Of a stretch of 22,158 nucleotides of DNA, positions 1 through 9,469 are shown in pieces (within the stretch, counting starts at the first letter, position 1; every line of letters begins with the position of its first letter). The DNA comes from Tubiluchus corallicola (taxonomy: Eukaryota; Priapulida; Priapulimorpha; Priapulimorphida; Tubiluchidae), in assembly GCA_030141605.1 (NCBI GenBank), contig JAQGDQ010000079.1:684001-706158 (forward strand), read 5' to 3'. A program made the position numbers and the translations under genes. The notes under the pieces were generated by a model. That model ran no database searches. It was given only the letters and a program-made list of their open reading frames with translations, and had not been told where the DNA came from.

Positions 1-527
1 AGCAACTGTACAAGAAAATACAGTAAATGTTTTATTTAATTCCATAGCATTTATATTTGTCTATATCGTGGTTTGACAACAGCTGAAAATAATATAAATA
101 ATATAATTAGGTTGGACCTGCTTTCAAGCAGCAGTAAACGCCGCACACCACTCGTATTTCCTTAATATTATTAAATTGTACACGTAAGCATAACTACTGC
201 CCACTACGTTCGGAAGTTATATAACGCAAACATGTTTAAAAAAATCTAGATTAAATTTTGCTGCAGAACTTTCAAATCGCAACTTTGGTACTGCAATCTC
301 TTTGCACCCTGTATGTACTATAATGGGTCTCTGAATTTTATTAACAACCACTGACATTTTGCCATCGAGAAAACACATAATCATACGCATTCAGATGGTT
401 TACATTTGTTACTGTATAAGGAAAGATTTACGAAGTACGTATAATTGTCTTCTTTTTACGGATGATGATTCTGGCATTTTTTCGCCAAATTTACCAAGTT
501 TGCTTTCCTGTGGCAGTTTCGTGACTT
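1..527. other. Non-coding stretch, nothing identified
   Basis: AT-rich sequence without a recognisable gene, RNA or repeat. Short open frames overlap one another and have no recognisable protein character. Confidence 0.6.
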
Positions 528-582
528 ATGACTTTGCTCACCTTATCTATTGTAGTCCCACCTTATCTATTTGCATTTTCAG

Positions 583-763
583 AAATTGGCTGCTTTTACA
601 AGTACCCGCTACTTTATCAAGGTTCAATTGCCTATCTGCAAAACTGTGAAACAGACAAGAATATTGCTGTCAGATTTTGTAGAGAGATTTACATCCGTAA
701 AATTGAGCAGCTGCACACACTTTTCGTTTTATGCAATATTGCATTGTTCTTTACTGGTCTGAT
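583..763 (+). CDS. Candidate internal exon, unknown product (low confidence)
   Basis: A pyrimidine-rich tract ends in TTTTCAG at 582, and a strong donor GTAAGT begins at 764. The 181 bases between are stop-free in the frame that continues the ORF from 528: two bases of a split codon, 59 full codons, then two bases. That frame's stop (TAA) lies inside the donor, as expected at a real exon edge. The peptide begins IGCFYKYPLLYQ, has a charged middle (KNIAVRFCREIYIRKIE) and ends in a hydrophobic run. I recognise no family. A second frame is also open almost to the donor, which lowers confidence; it may be a chance pairing of splice-like signals. Confidence 0.22.
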
Positions 764-794
764 GTAAGTATGCTAAAAAATAGTTTACGAAAGG

Positions 795-1136
795 TCAGTG
801 GAGATAGCTGCATCTTGTAGAGAAGGTTAAATGATGCAGTTCTCTCTTGAAAATTGTTATTTGAATTAACCCTCTTGAACCCCGCTCAGTGGTAGCAGCG
901 CAATTATGAGACTGATACTGAATATCTGTCGGGTAACTGCACTCCAGTTTTCTACTTTTTGCGGAAGAAAGCTGCTTGTTTCTGGTTGCAATTGGGATTT
1001 TTTCGAAATTCATAATATGCCTGTCACAATTAGTAGCAATAAAACACAAGTCTAAAAGTAGCAGCAGGCAGGAAAGCAATATCACCGACCACAGCTTTTT
1101 CACTAACGTTGCCTTATCGACCAAGGAAAGTGACTA
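795..1136 (-). other. Open frame with a hydrophobic segment, no start codon
   Basis: The minus strand is open from after a TAG near 1136 to a TGA at 795-797. It has no ATG near its beginning, so it could only be an internal exon. The first third holds a leucine-rich stretch (WSVILLSCLLLLLDLCFIA) resembling a signal anchor; the rest is polar with scattered cysteines. About one frame of this length is expected by chance in 22 kb of this composition. No family is recognised and no convincing splice acceptor precedes it. Confidence 0.12.
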
Positions 1137-1139
1137 TTA

Positions 1140-2257
1140 TCGATTAAAATCATTGATTGATTACACATAGTGTCTGTAAATAATATTGCAGACAACCAGG
1201 AAAAAGTCAGGTTTCTGTTGTACCTTACAATGGGGGGAAAACTACTAAAAATGGGGTATAATTATTTGAGACAACCTGATTTATCAACTTTGCCAGTTTT
1301 GTCACAAGTATAATCTGCTGGCTCAAGTTACCGCTCTAAAGGATATGAACTGATGGTTAGATGTAGTTCGAAAGGTAATCCTATCCTATTTTTCAAACAA
1401 TATATTTTCAGGTATTAGGTTGTTGCAGCTATCACAAAGTTTTATGAAGGACAAGAGTTTTATGAATTGAACAGACAGGCGATCGTTGCACTGTTTACAT
1501 GACAGAAATAACCACGTTACTCTATGTGATTACCAACTATTCGGTTGCAAGGTCTGTAAGTGTAACCAGTTAATATTTTCTCTATTAATGAGCAAAATTT
1601 AACGGCAAACGTTTTAAGAAAAGTTAGCATCAAGCAATATTTTCATCTATGGGTGCAGAACCTACTTATGAGTTTCTATGCTGGAACTTTTATAGATCTT
1701 GTGCCTGTCTATCATGTAGTGCGACTCATGAAGGCTCTCTACGGGAAATGCTTTCACAATAAGCTTATAATACTTCTGCAGAACGAAAATAAATAAACAA
1801 AACAGCCAATGCGAACTTGCAAAACGCAAACATGAGCTGCTTTGCCTCTGTTAACCATGCAAATGATAAATTTATGCACAAAAACTTCAGGGGTGTTTCG
1901 CCCTCATAAATAACTAAATTTGTTTTATTTTGCAACACATGCACTAGTTTTAATTACCATCGTTTAGTTATATTGCTGAATGACAGGTACTAAGGGCATA
2001 AACGGGGTGTGTGCTTTCAAGAATAACAGGAAAAGTGTGTTCTTGGCTGGCGCACGATATGATGCTTCTGTTTCTGCTCTGCAAAACACCACGGTTGTTG
2101 TTAAACAAACAGGTTTCCCAAAAATACTGTGAGCCAAATAAACTTGGCTGTAATTCATATTATTTACTTGTCATAACAGGACAGAGCGACAGAAGAGTGT
2201 GAGCATATGGAAAGTTAGAAGCACAAGTAGAAAAAGCAGATTTGGCTGGGTAGATTT
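1140..2257. other. Non-coding stretch, nothing identified
   Basis: No repeat, RNA or coding signal that I can support. An acceptor-like TTTTCAG at 1411 and a donor-like GTAAGT at about 1556 bracket sequence with stops in all three frames, so it could at most be a non-coding exon. Confidence 0.55.
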
Positions 2258-2395
2258 GTTTCCCAGAAGAGTGTTTTCCTAGAAAATTTCTTGTCAGAAG
2301 ATTTTTTGCCAGAAAAAATTCACAGAAAACTTTTTTGTCAGAAAAGCCTACTTCCTAAAAAAATTCCCAAAAGAAATTCCCTAAAACAAATTACG
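2258..2395. repeat. Degenerate ~15-bp tandem repeat
   Basis: About nine decayed units follow one another, each built around TTTGTCAGAAAA or TTTCCTAGAAAA. Core positions are near 2264, 2281, 2296, 2311, 2324, 2340, 2354, 2368 and 2381, a spacing of 13-17 bases. The later units drift to TTCCCAAAAG and TTCCCTAAAAC. The order and spacing are visible by eye, but an exact consensus needs a tandem-repeat program. Confidence 0.7.
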
Positions 2396-2523
2396 GATTT
2401 CGCTGGATGAAATTTGGAATACTTTTTCGTCTTGGGATGAGCAGCTTCCAAAAAACACCAACCAAAAACGGCGGATAGACCTTGGTGAATACGCATAGTG
2501 TTCACGGATATATGGAAATAATC

Positions 2524-2572
2524 AACACGCAACACGAATCACGCATCACGCATCACGTATTGCGTATTCATG
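2524..2572. repeat. Short 7-bp tandem repeat (ATCACGC)n
   Basis: Seven consecutive heptamers read AACACGC, AACACGA, ATCACGC, ATCACGC, ATCACGT, ATTGCGT and ATTCATG. The first copies are clean and the array decays to the right. Confidence 0.85.
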
Positions 2573-2933
2573 GAGTGATACCTTAAGATATTCACAAATT
2601 TGTATAGCTCGCAAAGCCTTGGTGTTTTCTTTCATTTTCTACATTATTTATTAAACTTCAATTCAAATCCTTTGAAAATGAACAGAATTCCAAGTGACTA
2701 AAACGACTGAAATTATAGCAACAAAGTTTCAAAACAAAATATTTTTCAAAAACAGACTACAAAAAACAAGATTGACCTCTTAAACTGAATTATACCATTA
2801 AAATTATAGACAAGATTGTACTTTCAACACTACGTCTTAATTACGCTGAAAGCTAATTACGCTAACTTAATTACACGAGTGAATCCTTGACGGTAGGAAA
2901 CCCAATGCTTTGGCAAAGAACCTTCAATATTGT
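2573..2933. other. Non-coding stretch, nothing identified
   Basis: AT-rich with no supported feature. Confidence 0.6.
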
Positions 2934-3448
2934 AAGAGAAACTTTTTTATTAAAAAACTTTGAAACATAAAAACGTTAAAATCATGACAAACGTTTCGAC
3001 TGTACAGCTTAACAGTTATCTTCAATGCGATGAATTCATGTATGCACCATTCATTACTATATTTGTGCCTCTGGGCATAAGGCTGATTTTCATAATTTTA
3101 GCATTGTCGCCAGAGCTACAAATAACTAGGATCTATTAATAAAAAAAAGCTTGTACATGTATCCCAACAAACCTTTTCTTAATGTGCAAAGTAGTTCAAT
3201 TCCATTAACTTTGTTTTCAAACACCTAACTATGGTTTTACTGTATAATTTTTTTTCAACAAGTCTGTTTTGCTACATCATTAGCTTCTATGTGAATATAT
3301 AATTAGTCATTTTAATGTACTGTAGGCTTTGCTCATAAAATTTATTTCGTCACACTGAAGATACTGCTAGGCTGTGCCACCGAAACGTTTGTCATGATTA
3401 TAATATTTTTATGTTTTCGGGCTTTTTAATATTTTTTTTCTTTCACAC
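2934..3448. mobile_element. Element with ~100-bp inverted arms (retroelement ends, Penelope-like suspected)
   Basis: The arm at 2934-3031, read on the minus strand, matches the arm at 3349-3448 on the plus strand over about 100 bases with moderate divergence. Both contain GAAGATA, a variable hairpin, then CGAAACGTTTGTCATGATT, then a T-rich tail with TTTTTATGTTT. The arms point away from each other around a ~317-bp spacer with no coding sequence. In the left copy the variable part pairs with itself (ACTGT with ACAGT); in the right copy a GGC/GCC hairpin takes that place. Inverted or tandem partial copies are known for Penelope-like elements, but no reverse transcriptase is present, so the class is inferred. 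I found no target duplication. Confidence 0.75.
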
Positions 3449-3459
3449 TGCTATAGAGT

Positions 3460-3596
3460 GCCTGTGTAGGCTGGCTTGAACTAGCTGCTCTTCGCGTCTT
3501 CCTTCCACGTGCGTTCTAGGTGATCATGCTGGTCCACCTTGGATGTGTGCTCTCGGAGACCGAAAATGGCGAGCTTCATTGGTAACTTTTTCTATA
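3460..3596 (+). other. GC-richer patch with a TISU-like ATG context
   Basis: This stretch is richer in G and C than its surroundings. At 3566 an ATG sits in the context CGAAAATGGCGAGC, similar to the TISU/YY1 initiator element (consensus SAASATGGCGGC). The frame encodes 25 codons, beginning MASFIGNFFYKGG, before running into the purine tract and stopping at 3641-3643. A possible donor GTAACT follows six codons after the ATG. It could be a first coding exon, but nothing downstream supports a gene. Confidence 0.15.
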
Positions 3597-3894
3597 AAGG
3601 AGGCAGCAAGAGGGAGGGGAGGAGAGAGACGGAGAAGAGATAGACAGAGAGGGAGGGAAATGAGAAGAGGAAAGAGGGGGAGAAAGTGAGGGAGCGGGAG
3701 GCAGAGAGGACGAAAGAAGGATGTAAGGGGAGAAACATGGGAGAGAAAGATAGTGGGGAGAGAGGTGGAAGGGTACGGAAAGAGAAGAGGAAGGAGGGAG
3801 GGAAGAAGAGAAAAAAAGAGGGAAAGAACACGAGGGAAAGGAAGGGGGTGAAAAGGGAGGGTGGCAGAGGCAAAGAGAAAAAGAGAAAACGAAG
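3597..3894. repeat. Polypurine (GA-rich) tract
   Basis: Nearly 300 bases are almost all G and A on the plus strand, with irregular GAGGGA, GGAGAGAG and AAAGAG motifs rather than one clean unit. It explains the low-complexity Arg/Lys/Glu and Ser/Pro/Phe frames on the two strands. Tracts like this are simple-sequence DNA and can adopt triplex structures. Confidence 0.95.
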
Positions 3895-3899
3895 GCTTA

Positions 3900-5070
3900 T
3901 TTTCCTACTAAAATAGAACATCTTGCAATCAAAAATGGCTTTTCTGTGAATTTTTTTAGGAGAAACGAGTTAAACAGAAATTATTGCGATCACTAATAAA
4001 AAAACTACTTGGCGTGATTGCTAGGCTTTTGTGCACGGGTTATTATAACTAAAGCAACACACATTTTGATTTTTATAATATGAACAACAGATATCGACTG
4101 AAGGGTTGCAAATAAACAAAAACGTAAAAGAAAAGCAAACGAACTAAAGAAGGAACAAACAAACGAAAAAGCTAAAGAAACTATGACAAGATTAATAAAA
4201 AAGTTTGTTTTGAAACGATTCTGTCTGTTACAGCATGTAGAAATAAACAACTTAGTTACTTCTACTGAGAAACAAGGAAACCAAAATGCCCAAAAGAGTA
4301 TAGTAAAAGGCTGTATAGCCAAAAGGAGCAATGCAAAAGTAGAGTCAAGTAGAAACTTTTCTGCCAAAAGTTCTTGCGCAAAGTTATAGAACACATCTAG
4401 CAGATTATCGTTAATTGACACTTTACTTAAACGTCTTGCAACCTAGGTAATTACCATCATCACTCGTGTACTTGCTTTCTGCTAAAAAGATCAGAAATTT
4501 TAAACGAGTTATTTCGCTGATTAGTGATGTGATATTTTCAAAAAATGTTATTAACCAATTAATAATTAGCTACTATACTGCTTTATTTAACACAAACTTG
4601 AATCATTATTCCGGATATAATTTTTAAATTCTTGAGTTTTTGTTTACTAAATCTCTTTTAGAATCAAGGAGCTGCGCCTTCTCCAGCGGGTCTATACAAA
4701 TCACGGATTTGCGCACGATATGTACAAAATGCGGTTTCCACAGATATTTGTAGTTTACAAAATTTCCAGTAAAATTGATATTCTGTTATCTTTGCCTAAA
4801 TTACGAAATTAAGATTTTATATAATGCACGGAAGGCAAAAGAAGTTAAAAGAAAAATTATGACGAAGTGGTAGCAAACAACGAAATATTGTTACTAGCAA
4901 AAATCCAAAAATTTATGCTTTTTCTGTACGCATTTTATTGATTTAAGTTCAGCATTTTGACAACATAATTGCAAGATTGTCGCAGGCAATCGCTAATTTC
5001 GCTCGTATAGATCGTCCGCGCTCTTTATTTTCGAAATAAAGTTTTAATTACTCTTTATTTACCTTTCACA
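3900..5070. other. Non-coding stretch; locally A-rich plus strand
   Basis: The plus strand at 4080-4400 is A-rich, so its complement is poor in stop codons. The 138-codon minus-strand frame at 4005-4421 (Phe, Leu, Ser, Ile-rich) is best explained by that bias. No other feature is supported. Confidence 0.55.
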
Positions 5071-5077
5071 CCGTGTT

Positions 5078-5252
5078 GCGTCACAGCAAACATTTTAGGC
5101 CGTCGGTAGCAGCTTTGGCTACATTCTGTGTACACCAGCGGCTACATGACATTCTCAGCAGAGGCAATGCCTTGTATTTGGGGTTGGACGAAATAATGGT
5201 AAGCATAATATTTGTGCAAGAAGGTTTTTTGCGCTTATCATAACACAGCGAT
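5078..5252 (-). pseudogene. Possible coding relic, strand uncertain
   Basis: A GC-richer block is open on both strands. On the minus strand about 58 codons without a stop end in SCSRWCTQNVAKAATDG then KCLL and a TGA. The SRW plus alanine pattern loosely recalls the (K/T)TRW...A..A segment of hAT-like transposases, but the match is weak. On the plus strand an open frame includes HFRPSVAALATF and LYLGLDEIM and meets a donor GTAAGC at 5199. Either strand could carry a decayed transposase or a short exon; I cannot choose. Confidence 0.2.
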
Positions 5253-5752
5253 CATGCTTACCGATTGGCACTGGAGATTGTCTTGTGAGTAGTCCTGTTC
5301 AGCAGCTCTACTTTGGCAAAGGTTGGTCGATTAAGACTTTTCAACATCTTGAGTCGTCTGCCGTTCTTAAGTGAAAATGCGAGTACCTGGGTAACTCGTA
5401 TACAATCCGTTTGTGATTACGCACATTGTGATTAATAAACTATGATAAATATGATATTGTAAAACTTAAATAGAATTGTGATGCACTTAGAGACTGCATA
5501 TACGTAATTGAAAGTGCGAGGTTTTGGACGATGCACAGTATATCTTAGAAGTTATTTTGTGAAAATATAAGTGACCGTGTGTCAGCGAAGACGTTTAATA
5601 AAAGAACAACGTTCAAGGAATAACGTTTAACATTTTGTTTCCTTTAGGAATATATAATACCGCATTTAATATTTTTACAGGTACGTTCAATGATATACAT
5701 AGCAAACCCTATAATAAGTGCTATGTGAAAGTATGGATGTGCTAATACTTAC
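5253..5752. other. Non-coding stretch, nothing identified
   Basis: No supported gene, RNA or repeat. Confidence 0.55.
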
Positions 5753-6095
5753 ATTTTGCATAAACTTTGCGGCAACTTCAAAGACTTCAACAGTAATCAT
5801 TAGTATAATTGCAAAAAAGGTATCGCGATTGCGTTTCAATATTTCAATTTTAACAGAATGGAATTTTATTTTACGCCCGTGATTAGCATTTTCAACTTTT
5901 GTGCATAGTAAGAGATGGATAGCAGTAATACATATATTCGCGCAGAAATTAAATAGCATATGTATAATGACATGAAGGACAATAATTACGCTCAGTTGTG
6001 AATAAATCATTTTGTCAGATTTATATTTACAATTATTAATTTTGCTATACATCCGAAGAATGTCAAGGAACTCAGTACATGTTCGGTTATACAAG
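5753..6095 (-). CDS. Candidate internal exon with two hydrophobic segments (low confidence)
   Basis: On the minus strand an AG at 6097-6096 precedes an open frame with no stop for 114 codons, running to a strong donor GTAAGT at 5752-5747; the frame stays open into the donor side. The peptide has a long hydrophobic run (LSVIIVLHVIIHMLFNF and onward), a basic linker (GRKIKFHSVKIEILKRNR) and a second hydrophobic run (TFFAIILMITVEVF). That order resembles two membrane helices joined by a basic loop, as in many receptors, but no family motif such as DRY or NPxxY is present. Base composition is balanced, so the frame is not just a T-rich artefact. The acceptor's pyrimidine tract is weak. Confidence 0.25.
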
Positions 6096-6109
6096 CTGTC
6101 TTTTTAGAC

Positions 6110-6734
6110 AGTTGAGTGAAAATAATTATTGGAACTATAACGAACCATTACTCCAATATTCCATATTTACTTCAAAACTTTATTTATAAACATTTTTAGA
6201 TGTTTTGGAGGATTTCATAAACATTTCACTTAGACTGTATAAAAGGCATTGTGTCAGGCACATTGCACATGCATTGCTGGTGTTTATAAAAATCGTGATG
6301 GCCATTATACTACCTTGGGCTGTTGTTGTCGGTAGTAGGTCGAAAAAATTCAAAGTGGTAATTGGTGTAAATTTGGTTTATTGTTGCTGTTTTTATTATT
6401 AATGTTACAGCCTTTTCTGCTGTAGCATCGCCGCCGTCACTGTTGCAGCTGAGGCTGCTATTTCAGTGTGCAAAACTTATAATAGATACCTTCTTAGTTG
6501 CCTATGTTATAGTTCAAGTAGATAAATCAATTATTAAAATATTGTTTGGCTAACTGTCACCCTGTGAAATACCTTCTGGCCGCCAAATTGATTTTTTGAA
6601 CCAAAATTAACTAGTCACATGATTCACAGCCTTTCGGTCTACGTTTGTCATATCTACTCACAGATTAATGTGCAACGTCTAAATTTGTTGCACAAAATTA
6701 ATATAATCAGCTGATACTTACTCTAGCATGAGCT
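6110..6734. other. Non-coding stretch, nothing identified
   Basis: A 65-codon plus-strand frame at 6205-6402 lacks an ATG start and has no family character. No other feature is seen. Confidence 0.55.
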
Positions 6735-6850
6735 AATTAGCATTTGCATATACTGATTAATAGTTTTGCAATTCAAACGCCCAGGGTTCGAATCAACGCT
6801 TATTCCCGAATTTTTCGCGTTTTTTCTTTCGGTCAAGTTAGATTTTACCA
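6735..6850 (+). mobile_element. tRNA-headed SINE-like copy A
   Basis: A good Pol III B-box match, GGTTCGAATC, lies at 6785-6794. An A-box remnant (ACTGAT) starts 35 bases before its TTC, a tRNA-like spacing. Downstream, CGCGTTTTTTCTTTCGGTCAA then GTTAG matches the same position of the copy at 11180-11290. The head is too decayed to name the parent tRNA. I did not find target-site duplications. Confidence 0.5.
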
Positions 6851-6854
6851 ATTA

Positions 6855-7740
6855 ATAATAAATATAAAATAATTGTAGGTTTATTCTCTTACAACCACTT
6901 GGGCATAAAATGTGTTTTATAATCTCCTTTATCAATAGCCGTAAGCAGCTAGGGTTTCTCTAGTATCTGTCGTTGCTTTACTATCGACGTGGCCACCACA
7001 TCTTGAGCATCTGTAAATAATAACTAACGTGGATTTTTGCAGAAAATTTTGATTGACAGGCACACTAATATTATTTTGCATTGCACATAATATGTGCAGT
7101 ATGTGCTAGTTTGACTGGTATCGCACAGTTGATTGGCTGACAGCGAGTCATGGCCGCGCCATCTAGAAGTTGAAGTTGCTAACGTGTACAGCTACATGAA
7201 CATTATTTGACTGTGTATTATCATTCATTAAATTTATGCGTTATATAGCACTTGCGCATCTTGAAGTGATACTGTAATGTAAAATGCACTAGCTTGCTGA
7301 CCAATCACTAATTAGCCAAACAAGTAAGCATTTGAATTACCAAATGCTTTGAGTGAGGCAATTGTTTAATGTGAACTGTAAATCTGAAAATAGGCTACTA
7401 AAATATGGATACCACAATCAGTTAATCTAAGGTATTGTATTATCTTACAGCAGCTTACAAACCAAGGCTAAAACTTAAGCGTTAAACTCAAGTTTTCGTA
7501 ATATTTCTGAAGTCTTTGTCGCCTTAGTCGATATTTAATCGATGTTTAAAGCGAAAATTCGTTTTTCTTCACCATTTTTGTTGTTCTGTAGAGTGAAATT
7601 TTTATATTATGAAGTTTTATATGTCAGTCTATTAAACATAAGTCTATTTAGTTTATATGTGCCACGTGAAATATTTGTGATCACTCCTCCATTGTGAGTA
7701 ATTCATAATGACACTATCGCATCTAATTTATGGAAATTAG
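6855..7740. other. Non-coding stretch with small palindromes
   Basis: GCACATAATATGTGC at 7083-7097 is a perfect 7-bp inverted repeat around one base. ATGGC-CGC-GCCAT at 7150-7162 is a small perfect hairpin. The 18-base word at 7160-7177 recurs inverted at 10041-10058. No gene is supported. Confidence 0.6.
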
Positions 7741-7817
7741 AACTTATGAGAAGTCTCATTGGCAGAGTGTTACATTAGGTGCGATGCTAGCGGCACCTAC
7801 TTTAAAGTGGTACATGG

Positions 7818-7932
7818 TAGACCCGATTATCTTTCGAACCAAGTGGTTACAGTGTGTGATTAGAGACCGAAGTTAAGTAACGCGGAACCTGGTTAATAAA
7901 TCGATGAATGTGCTGCCAGTAATGTAGTCTAA
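7818..7932 (+). pseudogene. 5S rRNA-like sequence (pseudogene or 5S-derived SINE head)
   Basis: From 7866 the sequence runs ACCGAAGTTAAGTAACG, then CCTGGTTAATA, then CGATGAATG. This lines up without gaps with the metazoan 5S rRNA internal promoter (A box, intermediate element and C box: GAAGTTAAGCAACG...CCTGGTTAGTA...GGATGGGTG), about 34 of 45 positions by hand from remembered 5S sequence. The preceding ~48 bases show weaker 5S-like order (GAA, GGTT, GT and GAT at matching spacings), and the following bases keep GCC-G-AAT. It is too diverged to be a working 5S gene. A 5S-headed SINE (SINE3-like) is the main alternative to a plain pseudogene. Confidence 0.6.
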
Positions 7933-7948
7933 GGCTGATTCGTCAGCC
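7933..7948 (+). repeat. Perfect 6-bp stem with TTCG tetraloop
   Basis: GGCTGA-TTCG-TCAGCC is a perfect hairpin placed directly after the 5S-like block. UUCG is an unusually stable RNA tetraloop, so the hairpin would fold in a transcript. It may be a structured body of a 5S-derived SINE; a function is not shown. Confidence 0.7.
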
Positions 7949-7979
7949 GTGTTGCCTTGGCTGTTTACCTGGACGAGGG

Positions 7980-9237
7980 GATTTTACCTGCATCCAAACG
8001 TGAATAAAATACTTCTGCATGCTCTCATCTTAACATCTTTGTAATGCAATACCGCATAAATTAGCCAGATTTCGGTCCTCCGCAACTATCTATGTTAGAT
8101 GCCCTTGCCTGTGAACGCTGAATCCCGGCTTGCAACGTTTCTAAACTGCACAAAACATATCCTTCGTGCACCTGTCATCAATAGTCTAATAAATTAGTAG
8201 GCAGAATGACAATGTGTTGACAAAAATGATTCATTTATCAATGAAACTAAAAAGACGATTACTAGCATTAAATAAGTTCTAACGTGCTTAGCTGCAGTAA
8301 TAAATTCCTGTGCATCTTTTGGTCTCTTTTATTTGAATTTGAACAATTTCTGAAGCAGAATTTTATTGTTAAGACATAATTTAGTGGTCTTTACCTATTA
8401 AAATTAATAACAGCAACTTCGTGTCTCAAATATAATATTTTCTGAAAAAAATTGAATGGTGCGAACAATTTGTTTATAATTTATTACCAAAAGTTTCAAG
8501 TTCAGATTATACAAAATGGCTGTAATTGGGGCAAGTAATTAAATGATAGTTTGTACCAAAACTTTTGTTAATAATTTAATAGACATATTAGCATATTAGT
8601 TAACACAAGTGAAGTACGAGGCTATAGAGATGATTTAAAATATACTAGTTGATATTTCTGAGCCTTTACAGGTTTCATAATCAGACAGAAATACAGGGTG
8701 ACAGGAATCTGTAATATTACAGGAATATTACGATTTTAAAACTTTTAAATCAGCTCTATAGCCTATTTTACTAAACTTTAGTTGAACACATGTCTTTTTT
8801 TCTTCTGATATAGTTGTGTACTGTTAGCTAACAGCTAGATGTGATACCTCTGCTGGATCAAGCAAGACTGGTTCATAATATTATTCCCATGCCTCGGGTT
8901 AATTAACATTGATTGTTATGATAAAATACAGCAGTCGCGTACATGACTATGGCGCTAATCTCTGCCTGTATTATTTTAAACAAATCTCTATGTCAACACT
9001 CGAGTTCAAACACCGACCGACACTTTAGAGCGCCGACGTTGCTTATGAAAATATCTAGTAAAGATACTGTATGTATTTATACATTCCATTTTAATATTAA
9101 CCAGACACCATGGTTTATCATTTTGTGTTTTCATAAACCCAGACCGCTTTGAAAATGGGTTAAAAGTAAGCTTTTACCTCTAATTACTCCCCATGTGCAT
9201 TGCATCGCATCTTAATTAAGTCGTTTACTCATAAATA
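7980..9237. other. Non-coding stretch, nothing identified
   Basis: AT-rich with a weak inverted repeat (about 8478-8500 against 8558-8580, around CCAAAAGTTT and AAAACTTTTG). The 69-codon frame at 8943-9152 has an ATG but no recognisable protein character. Confidence 0.55.
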
Positions 9238-9239
9238 AG

Positions 9240-9315
9240 GAGTTGTGCTTGCCTAACGCGTAAGGTGTTGGTTTTTTGTCTCGTACTGCGCAAGATTTTC
9301 ATGGAGCTCAAAGAA
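9240..9315 (+). pseudogene. tRNA-Arg-like fragment (decayed tRNA or SINE head)
   Basis: TTGCCTAACGCGTAAGGTG resembles the D-arm and A-box side of arginine tRNAs (TGGCCTAATGGATAAGGCG). About 25 bases on, AAGATTTTCATGG keeps part of the variable-arm/T-arm side, but the B box is lost. It is non-functional as a tRNA. The comparison is by eye against remembered tRNA sequence. Confidence 0.3.
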
Positions 9316-9423
9316 CGTCCGAAGTTGAAATTACAAATGAGCATATGTGTATAAGAAATAAACTATGATTAGCCACTATTTACTGATATAAGCCAAACTA
9401 TATACTATATGTATATACAGACC

Positions 9424-9463
9424 AGGCAAAATGACAAACTGTTTTGTCATAGTTTTGCTGCCT
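9424..9463. repeat. Imperfect hairpin
   Basis: ATGACAAA at 9431-9438 and TTTGTCAT at 9443-9450 pair perfectly around CTGT. The flanks AGGCAAA and TTTTGCTGCCT extend the stem with bulges. No known small-RNA family is recognised. Confidence 0.6.
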
Positions 9464-9469
9464 AGTATT

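Noticed and set aside
1412-1555. Exon-like interval between TTTTCAG and GTAAGT
   Set aside because: Stops occur in all three frames, so it is not a coding exon; a non-coding exon cannot be supported from sequence alone.
3592-3921. ORFs on both strands rich in Arg/Lys/Glu or Ser/Pro/Phe
   Set aside because: Products of the polypurine tract.
4005-4421. 138-codon minus-strand ORF, hydrophobic, the longest in the window
   Set aside because: The plus strand is A-rich here, so the complement lacks stops and encodes Phe/Leu/Ser/Ile runs. It has no domain, no coding-like codon choice and no splice context.
7818-7932. A functional 5S rRNA gene
   Set aside because: Too many differences in the internal promoter and the 5' half, and no pairing of the terminal helix is evident.
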